Part shown: positions 55,440-64,000 of the stretch, one piece after another
Layout: each line of letters opens with the position of its first letter
Numbering within the stretch: the stretch's first letter is position 1
Source: Onchocerca lupi
Taxonomy: Eukaryota > Nematoda > Chromadorea > Rhabditida > Onchocercidae
DNA length: 64,000 bases
Assembly (NCBI GenBank): GCA_028564675.1
Contig: JAOVVO010000055.1
Span: 151,441-215,440, forward strand
Direction: 5' to 3'
Translations under genes and position numbers: made by a program
The notes under the pieces: generated by a model
Seen by the model: only the letters and a program-made list of their open reading frames with translations
Told to the model about the DNA's origin: nothing
Database searches by the model: none

Positions 55440-56480
55440 TGAAAAAAGGGATGGGAGTGGGTGGGTAAATGGATGAGTGGGAGGATGAATGAAGTAGACT
55501 ATGCAAATAATGTATTAGTTGAATGTGGTCAAACGTATACAGTTTTGGTTTTGTGGTTGCAAAAGGATGAAGGTGAAGGGACAAGAGGAGGGGGAGGAGG
55601 AGGAGGAGGGGGAGGATGACATCGATAACGGATGAATGATGATTATTGCGTAAATGGAAGTAATGAATGAGAAAGGGTCGGGGTCATTCATGCCTGGCAG
55701 AGCAGGGCAAGAGGGAATGGAATGGGTTATTATTGCGGTTGTTCCAAAGGGTTCGCTGGGTTTACCCAAAAGGTACCACCACCATCTCACCCAATCAACC
55801 ATCCGCCCCATGTGCTGCATGCATGATTGGCTCTCGAAGAGAAGAGCAATGCACTTCTTCTCCCTTCACTCTCACATACATTTTACGATTTTCACTTTTG
55901 TATCGAATGCAAAAGGACACACACAACCAACCACTGGTTCCATGGAGATGGAAGGACAGTGGTAGCAATAAATGGCCTAAATCTCATATTATCACTTTGC
56001 TCTTTGACCCCATAGCATATCATTTGTTCCCTTTCCATCCATGTGACCAGTGGTCATCGTTGCAATTGAACATGGAAAAGCGACCATTTTAATCCTTTCT
56101 CATACAACTGTCCCCTTTCGTCTATCGCATTTGGTATGGAATGAAAGACGGGCAGACATTGGATGAATAGCATTGATGGACAGACGGAATTACAGAGAGG
56201 AATTTCCACACAATGCATCGCTTATCTTCACGAAAGAAAAGAAATGCAGCAATTGGAGAGATGCTTGTGAATAGACAGACATAGACGTACATACATACAT
56301 ACAGAATTGGTATAGAGAGTCATAGGGGGGCCATCTGGAGGAGTATTGGCATGAAGGCTTGAAAAATTTTTGAAATTGGCGGATGTACTTCATAAGTGTA
56401 TGATTGGAGGCATGCTGAGATGAGGACGACATGAAAGAAGCTTCTGAGTGGTGAATCATAACCGACATCGGACAGAATCC
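55440..56480. promoter_or_regulatory. GC-richer block upstream of the integrin gene, possible regulatory region
   Basis: This block stands out from the surrounding AT-rich DNA. It contains an exact POU octamer ATGCAAAT (55501-55508), a GGA-rich purine tract (about 55585-55616), and several conserved-looking runs without stable coding frame. It lies 1.1-2.1 kb upstream of the integrin start codon. The regulatory role is inference; a decayed mobile element is another explanation. Confidence 0.35.
55585..55616 (+). repeat. GGA-rich purine tract
   Basis: Run of GAGGAGGGGGAGGAGGAGGA type, all purine on the plus strand, able in principle to form triplex or quadruplex-like structure. Confidence 0.8.
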
Positions 56481-56581
56481 ACAAATTTCAGAGTTGTATG
56501 ACCTGTACTGCGTGATGAATCATTAGCGACGTCAGATAGAATCCACAGATTTGAAGACGAGCATCACCTCTACTGTATGAT
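56451..56581. repeat. diverged tandem repeat, two copies of about 66 bp
   Basis: Copy 1 (about 56451-56513) and copy 2 (about 56517-56581) share the order GAATCAT, CGAC.TC, AGAATCCACA, ATTT, then ACCT.TACTG and TGAT. Both run in the same direction, with scattered substitutions, upstream of the integrin gene. Confidence 0.7.
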
Positions 56582-57734
56582 CACTTATTGGCAAATTATT
56601 TTCAGTTTGCACAATCTATGCGCAGAAACAGCGAAATTTCATTATCAAAGATCATTTAAGATCAGTAAAAGATGATCACAACTAGAATGTATGGTGATTG
56701 TTATTGGAAAATAGCGTGAAAAGGTTAAACAATATGATGTAAGTAATTGATTGTCAAGACAACTTTCTAAAATTCGCAAACAATGGAAATAATGCGAAAG
56801 AAGAAATTGAAAGAAAAGGAAGAAAAAGGAAGACACGCTCATTTCACGGCGCATATTTTTGTTTAATGCTGAATTATGACAGGTTAACAATTGACGGTTT
56901 TAGCTTGACAAACTTTGAAAATGATTGAAGAAATCGAACTCTTAATTTGCTCGATGACAAGTCATCATCTTATCTACACGGTGTATCAATCTTTGATGTT
57001 TACATTATTTCGACAAGAATATCCGCTAGCAAATCGCAAAACAAGTATAGTAACTAGCCTAATTTAACAGTAGCTTCTGAGATAAAGTCTTGTTTCTTGG
57101 CTGAACTTGGCCTGAAATGAAGTGAAAAGAAAGCGGAGCAATGATGCTATGCATACATAGCTGGCTGATAATTACTGAGGCACATTAGAGGATTATATGG
57201 ATTGTTTTCAGAGATCCAACAAAATATATTACCACTCCATATGGCACATCCAAAGCCAAATTAGAATTAGGCCAGGATGAAGGCGAACAGATTAATAGAT
57301 AGGATGGTATAGAACAGAATAGAAAAAGCGCAAAAACAGGGCAAAAAGCGGAAAATGAAATTGTCATCATATATCTACAGTAGTCGGTTTGCTGTCTCTT
57401 AGTTGAATATAAGTAAATCCGAAACTATTTTTACATGTCAGCATGACATACAAATTGCTGCTAATCAAATCATATAACTAACATCTTTCGAATTATCGAT
57501 TTTCGTTCGCGGACATGCGGTCTTGAAGCAGGTACAATGTCCGCAGTTTATTTTTGTATTTCATCGTTATCACTATAACAGAGGAGATGGACTTATGAAG
57601 TGAAGGCAATCACAGTTTCCCAGCTGTTATCAAGGACATTCACAGAAAAGGCAGTGGATCCGGAAAATTGAAAGACAAATGAAGTTAATGCAAATGTAGT
57701 TGGGAAGAAATTCGTTTCACAGCATCGATTCACC

Positions 57735-57765
57735 CGACAGTCCATCCATCCATCCATCCATCAGT
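57735..57765. repeat. TCCA microsatellite
   Basis: Five to six uninterrupted TCCA units (TCCATCCATCCATCCATCCA) in intergenic DNA. Confidence 0.85.
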
Positions 57766-59740
57766 TCGGTCCAGATGCTCTATTGATCATTTATGCTAAT
57801 TCATTTCATTGGAATTTGTTAAAATATATTCATTTTATTTTATTTTTTTGGAATTAACTATTTAAAAAAGTATGGTAAATTTCAGTGTCATAGTGATGTT
57901 GATCTCTGGCAAAGGTCATCGAATTTTTCGAGCTTTGACATTCCCTTTTTCTCGTTCTCAGCCTTTTCCACGTTTATCTAACAAAAACAGCAATTCTCTG
58001 TATATCATCCTAAAAATTCTTCTAACATTATCTTTAACTATATTTAGAATTAAATTTATAAATTTGGATTGAAATTAAAAAAAAAAAAAAAAAACTTCCG
58101 TGAAATATTATAGCTGACAAATCCTTGCATCAAATGGAAAAAATAGAATAGAATAAAAAATATTGTAAATCGAAATAAAATAATATTTGTGCTGATTAGA
58201 ATCAATACAACCGAGAGAATTTCTGTCTGTCAAAAATTGATCATGAAGCTTTTATCAGTACTTTTATCAGTCGCATAATTACAACAAAATTTGCCTATCG
58301 AATGTTGTGGGAAATACAAAAATGTAAATTAGTTGCGACTGAAAAAAATAATAAAAGCAAGAACATTTCAAATCAGATATAAAGATCAACAATGAGAAGT
58401 TTGAAATGAATTCCGTATTGTTTTAGAATCATTAAAGCCTGATGATGCAGCAAAATACTTTTTAAATCATTAGTAAAATTCGAAAAACCAAAATAGGATC
58501 GATGCTTGTCACTATTATTTGTAATGGAAATCAAATTCCATAAATATAATATATTTTCTAATATTTTCTCGTATAGTAAAAGATTTCCGAAATTGGATTT
58601 CCAATAATTGCATTCTATCGTGCTGCCTATTTTTCCGAATTGGGAGAATTAAATAGTTGGGACAAATTCAATTTTCAACGATCTGGACAGTGATAAAAAG
58701 ATTTGAAAAAACACAAAGACTTATGAAAATTTTCTAAATCGTTCATTTGCAATTTTTCATTTTTTATTTTAAATCGGATTTTTAAATTTCCAGTAAAAAT
58801 CAATAAAAAACTAATATGAAAATTGAAGTTTTTCCTCGTGTTTGATCTAATCCAATCAGACGAAAAAAAATAATTTAGATAGGACTTTTAATTAAAAAAA
58901 ATTAATAGATACAATTCTAATTCAACTCATTAAACTCAAAATTAAGCCTAAATTGCTATTCCAACTGAATTTCAATTACTTCTAAAACTTTTAAAATGAT
59001 TTTTATCAAGCTTGAATTATGAAATGAGCAAAGTCCTGAGAAGAAGAATTCTGCAAGAACCAAACAGATGATAGTGCTCAGGAAAATTTCTATTCGATAT
59101 AATTTTCGAATTAATTTTTAATTCGATTTAATTTACAATTTCCAATCCTTTTTTTTTTTAAATTTCATTTGCTTTATGCTTGTCAGCTTGGTAATGATGC
59201 ATAATTTGATGCAGGATATTTTTAAATTTAATACTGAAGTGTAATTGAATTTAATATTGAAATGTATCAAATTTTAAAATTTGGTTCCATTTTTTTTTAA
59301 TTTTACGACTAATGAGTGATTAAATTTTAATGCAATGGTAAAGAGAGTGAATATTATTTTTGCTAATGGAAATGAAATTGGAATCAGAGTTAAAATCAGA
59401 ATTATCAGAATTTCTTGAATTTCTTCCCATCACTAATTAGTTTAGCAATAAAAGTTAAATACCGAACTGAAAATTGCTTTGAAAGCATTGAAATCCCCAA
59501 CAAATTTCAAAAAATTTCCTTCCCATGGCATTTTTTGAAATCATTTTCTAACACAAATGGCTACATCACCATTAGAAAATGTTACACCATTTTCAGTTCT
59601 AGGATTCCTTTGCTATTATTTTCTGTCAATTGTTTTCGGGGTTTTTTGCGGAAGAATTCATTGGTTTTATTTGCAGAATCATAAATTTTATAAATTAAAT
59701 CATTATTATCACTTCAAAAATCAAATGATCAATTCTTACT

Positions 59741-59926
59741 ATCTATATAAATAAAAATGTAAATATTGTTCGTCATTCATTTCTATAAAACGTCTCAAAT
59801 TCTTCACCGATTGATTTGAAATTTTCATACAACGTTGCATTCGAATAGGCAGTGTTTCTATTGTTTAAAATTTCCGGAAATTTAAAATTTTGAACAAACA
59901 AACATTTACATTTTTATTTATTTAGA
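59741..59926 (-). mobile_element. short inverted-repeat element (MITE-like), copy 2
   Basis: About 186 bp with inverted ends: ATAAATAAAAATGTAAAT on the left, and ATTTACATTTTTATTTATTT on the right. The core, read on the minus strand, has CGAATGCAACGTTGTATGAA, then AATCGGTGAAGAATTTG, nearly the same as copy 1 but in the opposite orientation. Intergenic. Confidence 0.7.
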
Positions 59927-61626
59927 CCATATAAAATTTGCAGTGAGCAGAATTTTAGATTGATTTCTAATTTTTGCTTATTTCTCCATTTTCTTTTCGA
60001 TGTCATTAAACTGTTTACATGTGTCATGTAATTTGTCTTTCCAACGATCACAAAACTGATTTCATTTTGCAAATAAGATGATTCATTGTCATCCTTTACT
60101 TTTATTCGGATGATCACGATAGCTATTGTTATTATTTGAAACAGATTTTTGTTTACTTTCAATTGAGTGATGTGATAGGTAGCAACGTTGCACAGCTATC
60201 TGTCAGTCTTCGATTTCGATGGTTCCCATGTCATGACTGATAAAATCGAAATCTTAGCTTTGCATCATCCAAACATCTTTCGTTCGTACCATTCTTTCTT
60301 CCACTCGTTTCCTTCATTTCCAATTATAAAAAGGGTTTTTTTTTTTCTCTCTCTTTGGAATATTTTGCTCGGCGATAGAAACTTTTTATGAATGAATTTT
60401 ATGTTAATTAATTTATTCCCAATCGCCAACAAAACATTCATCGAAGAAGCAAAAGACATCCATCCCATTTTTCATTTTTTCCTTTCTTTTTTCTTCTTTC
60501 TACCCCTACTATAGTATAGTTGACTAATTTATAGTTTCACATTTCTTCCTTCTTTAATCACGCGACTTCGTGTTCAACTAAAGTGTGAACACAATTTCGA
60601 GATTATCTGATAATTTTTGGAAATATTGGATAAGAACTAACAATTTATTAAATTTTTTCTGTAAAAGGTTTCAAAAATTTGAGTTTAAAAAATGGTTTTT
60701 AAAAGATGACAAAAGATTTAAAAAAATAGAAGGTATGATTTTGTGAAAGGCCTTTGTGATTAGATAAACATCTGCAATTACTGAGTCTTATAGATAAATA
60801 TTTTTTTCAATTTAGCAAATTTCGGATAAATGCAAATTCATTTCAAAATTAGTATTTCAGTCCCAAAATATTTTAGGGATACTCTGATAATCTTCTCAAT
60901 CATTAGATTGTTATAGTTGTTAAAAGCTTAAGCTGAAAAATTTCAAATCATTTTGAAAAAGTAAGTAATTCTGAAACATTTTTCTTGCAACATTCCCTAA
61001 ATTACTTGAGATTCACAAATAATCTGGTTTTTGAGAGAAATTTATTTTGAAGAGAAGAATTCATTTATCTACATTTAATATTATATGCTATATGATTTTA
61101 TAATTTAAACTAGTAATTGCAATTTAATTATACGTATCCATCTGAAAAATTTAGACGCTATTTTTAGTTTTGGATGATGATTTTCAACGCATTATTACTA
61201 ATGATTCTCGCATTTGAAAATTTGAATTCCAAAAGACTCAAACTAACGTAAACTTTATGAATGAATTGTGAAACGATAGTTAATTAGGTATCAGTTACAT
61301 TTTAATGATAATTTTGTATTGCATTATGTCTTTACATACTACTTCATCGTATCTAATTTAAGAGTTGTGGGAAGTTTGAAAATTGTATAGCATCATCATA
61401 TCTTTTCTATTTAAATATCTCTTGCACAATTGATCCGCTAACGATGAACTTATCGTGAAAAAAGGACATCCGTTTGACTGAAAGTAACATTTCTGCTTTT
61501 TTTTTTGAACATTTAATAATTGCTATTTTGGATCTAAAAAAAGAAAAGTCAGGAAAAAAGTACTGTTAATATCCGTTATTTGGATTTATTCCGACTCAGT
61601 TAATCCATTAAAAAAAATTAAAAATA

Positions 61627-62204
61627 ATGAAAATAATGAGAATATATCGAAATATATTAATTGCATTTGTTATTCAACAAGTTGTTGAAGTTGACAAGAT
61701 ATCGTTTAAGTCATTAGAATTTGTAGCAGAGATCGATAATTTTGTTGGTATAAAAAACATCGATACAATTTCGAAATTTGCTGAAGATAATGACATGGCA
61801 TGTGCAAAAAAATCTATCAAGAGATAAACAGTTAAATTTACATTTATTTAATTTCATTAAAAATTTAACAATACGAAATTGCTTCTCATCTATCATTGTT
61901 CTGGAAACCGTCGATGTGCAATCTTTTGTTGATATTTTTTTTTTCTCAAATGATAAATTTTCAGTAATCAAAATAACGATATTGCTGATGAATATGAATG
62001 ATTGCAGTGTGATGAAGGATGTTTCCCGATTTGTGCAACATACCAGGTAAAGTGCTCAAATTTCTCTTTCATATTTCTCTTAAAAGAGAGTTGCAATTTT
62101 TTGTCATAAAATTAATTAAGAATGTTTGCAAGCAATTCTCTTATTATCCCAAAATCTGCAGTCAAATACTGGTTGCGATTCAGGATGTAGCAAAACGTCA
62201 ATAG
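61627..62204 (+). CDS. candidate small secreted saposin-like protein
   Basis: Three exons, 61627-61801, 61965-62046 and 62087-62204, join in phase to 125 codons with the stop. The start MKIMRIYRNILIAFVIQQVV resembles a signal peptide. The C-terminal half reads NDCSVMKDVSRFVQHTREL, FFVIKLIKNVCKQFSYYPKI, CSQILVAIQDVAKRQ. The cysteine spacing, 27 residues then 9 residues, and the YYPKICSQI pattern match the first half of a saposin B domain (family: lipid- or membrane-binding, often secreted). Odd points: the usual second cysteine of the C-x-x-C pair is Met, and the last two cysteines are absent, so a fourth exon may exist after GAT|GTAGCA near 62190. The first donor (GCAT|GTGCAA) is weak. Alternative: a chance frame in AT-rich DNA. 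Confidence 0.4.
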
Positions 62205-63745
62205 CATTGTTCATTTCTTTTCAAAAATTCTTTTTTTTCGACAATTTTTTTTTTTTTTTTTTTTGAGAAAAAGACTAAAGAATTAAATCATTGTGCTTGC
62301 GTAATTTACATAGTATTTAAGTCAATTAACGAATGGAAATGAGCGGACAGAAGGATGAATAATGAAGGAATAAAATTTCTATAAACATGGAAATATAACT
62401 TCGATGTAAAAGCATACGCACGAATAGGTGAAATAGCAATTACAATTAGTTCACATGCTAATTAGCATTTTTACTTCATGAAATCAATAATAGTTGGAAC
62501 TTGTACACAGAAAAGAATTTCTATATATAAGTCATCAGTGCTGTTTATGTTATTTTACCTTTTTACAACAAATTCAGTGGTATTAAATTTACGAAATTTC
62601 ATCTTTTTTTTTTCCATTCATGTTGAAATCCAATTGTAATTTAGTTTTCTTCTTGACTTCTAGTATTCAATTCACTTATACTTCGACTTCCATTTTTTTT
62701 CATTTCTTTTTCTAAAGTTTTAGAATCAAAAAGCTATTGAATGATGAGTTGTTGAATGGAATAAATTTTCATCTTCCATTCAATTAAAGCTAAATTCATC
62801 AAATTCTTCTTATCACCAGTGCGGAATTTTTCTTATCTTTTACTTATCACTTGGAACAGAAATTTTTCTTTTTTTTCTTCTCTTTGTTGAAGATGAAAGA
62901 AAAAGAGAATAAAATAATTGTCAAGCTGCGAAACGAAATAACACTTGGAAAAGCGGCATTTTTTTTTTTTTTCTGGTGAAATTCACATAAAGTGCTAATG
63001 AATTAGTCGTTAATGAGCAATAAATTGTATATAACACAATGACTTTCACCATTTGCTCTTAATTAATATTTCATCGATGAAATGTTTGAGAGAGAAAGGG
63101 AAAGAAAGGAGAAAGAAATGAGGCACATTAACGAGAATTGGCTATGGACATATCGACACCACCATAAACACTTATACAAAGAATCTAGTAATGATCTGCT
63201 AATTAAGTTCCATTCAATCGTTTCCAAATGATGGAATTTGCTCGCTCACTAATTATGTCTTTTATTCGCTCTGGATATGCCTTATTAATGATTATAATTA
63301 AACCTGATAAGGAAAGATCAATAGTTCACGTCTAGTTACAAATATTATTCAACTTTTGCAAATGAAAATCATTTCTAATTCCTTCATAATATTTTAAATT
63401 TGAAAAATTATCAATTTATAGGTATATATTGAATGCAAAATATAAAATCTATGGAACGATTATCATTAATGCAACCTTTACTTTCAGGTAAAGTAATCTT
63501 TGTGAGACGTATTTCCTAATTAATAATATCTTTATGCTCTTAAAAAAGAAGAAAAAAAAAACGTGAAATCCTATCTGGTCACCAATTTCATATCATTGTC
63601 ATATATATATATCAGTAATTTATTAAATTCATTAGTTTCAATTCTTAGCTAATGAGAAATAAATTTAAATTAAATCAATAATTAGCAAATTAGAAATTTA
63701 GTTTTTAATTACCATTTTAAGATTACAAATTTTAATATTATCTCA
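62205..63745. other. intergenic, no supported gene
   Basis: AT-rich spacer with several poly(T) runs (for example about 62245 and 62960). No open frame with coding character in either strand. It probably includes the promoter of the plus-strand gene starting at 63746. Confidence 0.45.
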
Positions 63746-64000
63746 ATGACCGTAGCAGCTGCAATGCTTTGTGTTCCAGGCTTAGTATCCAAGCAACGAG
63801 ATGTCAAAAAAGTAAAGTCCGCAACACCTGGTAAGTTATGCAAAATTAAAAAATTTTTATTAGTTTTAACAGTTCTCAAATGCTGCTTGAATGTTATAAC
63901 GTCTTTTTCAAGGCAACTTCGAGTTTTTAAATTTAACTTTTCATTTTTTTTTTTTTTTTTTATGGAGATGAATAATTTATAGCTTAATTATATACATATA
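63746..64000 (+). CDS. first coding exon of a plus-strand gene (rest outside window)
   Basis: An ATG at 63746 opens MTVAAAMLCVPGLVSKQRDV, then KKVKSATPG, ending at a consensus donor CACCTG|GTAAGTTATG (exon 63746-63830). After the donor the sequence turns into AT-rich intron with a poly(T) run near 63950. The mix of A, V and K residues and the strong donor look coding in contrast with the surrounding DNA. Family unknown; the next exon is beyond the window. Confidence 0.5.

Larger units (their letters stand above)
54334..61626. other. intergenic, integrin upstream region
   Basis: About 7.3 kb between the integrin start and the saposin-like candidate. It includes a GC-richer block (55440-56480), a two-copy tandem repeat (56451-56581), a TCCA microsatellite near 57750 and one MITE-like element (59741-59926). 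Overlapping frames of about 60 to 140 codons in 55515-56092 arise from the change in base composition: they are present on several frames and both strands at once and have no domain. Confidence 0.5.

Noticed and set aside
55515..56092. Long overlapping frames (up to 141 codons) in the GC-richer block
   Set aside because: Open on several frames and both strands because of base composition; no domain or signal peptide and no splice-consistent extension.
59557..59754. Plus-strand frame MATSPLENVTPF with a hydrophobic stretch
   Set aside because: Single hydrophobic segment; the frame terminates inside the MITE copy 2, so the end is not evolved coding sequence.
1..64000. tRNA genes, rRNA, CRISPR arrays, bacterial insertions, virus-derived genes
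   Set aside because: No tRNA cloverleaf with a GTTCGA-type B box, no rRNA blocks, no regularly spaced direct repeats, and no intronless bacterial- or virus-like coding region was seen.

Overview
The window looks like nuclear DNA of a nematode, and the gene set fits a parasitic (possibly filarial/spirurid) worm. It is roughly 70% A+T. Genes are split into many short exons bounded by TTTCAG or TTTTAG acceptors and GTAAGT-like donors, and the recognisable proteins are closest to nematode families. No tRNA, rRNA, CRISPR array, operon-style bacterial gene or virus was seen. Gene models were built by hand from splice sites and reading phase. Where I say the phases close, the exon lengths add up to an open frame from end to end.

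Layout. (1) 1-6123, minus: a Bicaudal-C/GLD-3-type KH-domain RNA-binding protein that runs off the left edge. (2) 8635-14968, minus: a TAX-4-type cyclic-nucleotide-gated channel with six membrane segments, a CNG pore, a cNMP-binding domain and a C-terminal coiled coil. (3) 15994-17254, minus: an unrecognised small cysteine-rich gene with a duplicated terminal exon. (4) 18725-19070, minus: a decayed, intron-containing copy of rps-3. (5) 23474-25744, minus: intact rps-3, five exons, 250 codons. (6) 27279-30114, minus: an unrecognised membrane protein with three or four hydrophobic segments, four exons, 221 aa. (7) 30115-37665: a gene-poor stretch. (8) 37666-54333, minus: a complete integrin alpha chain in 21 exons, about 1162 aa, best read as the laminin-type INA-1 class. 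(9) 54334-64000: a long upstream region with a GC-richer block (55.4-56.5 kb), small repeats, a candidate plus-strand saposin-like gene (61627-62204) and the first exon of a plus-strand gene leaving the right edge (63746).

The genes are independent eukaryotic units rather than a pathway. The channel is sensory signalling, the integrin is cell-matrix adhesion, rps-3 is translation, and the KH protein is post-transcriptional regulation. All the large genes are on the minus strand; the two genes on the plus strand are small or partial.

The most noteworthy structures are the relic rps-3 beside its parent, a GC-AG intron inside a calcium-binding loop of the integrin, a three-copy inverted-repeat element family (one copy in an integrin intron), the exon duplication in the cysteine-rich gene, and the saposin-like candidate with missing cysteines. 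I did not find a clearly new multi-gene system.
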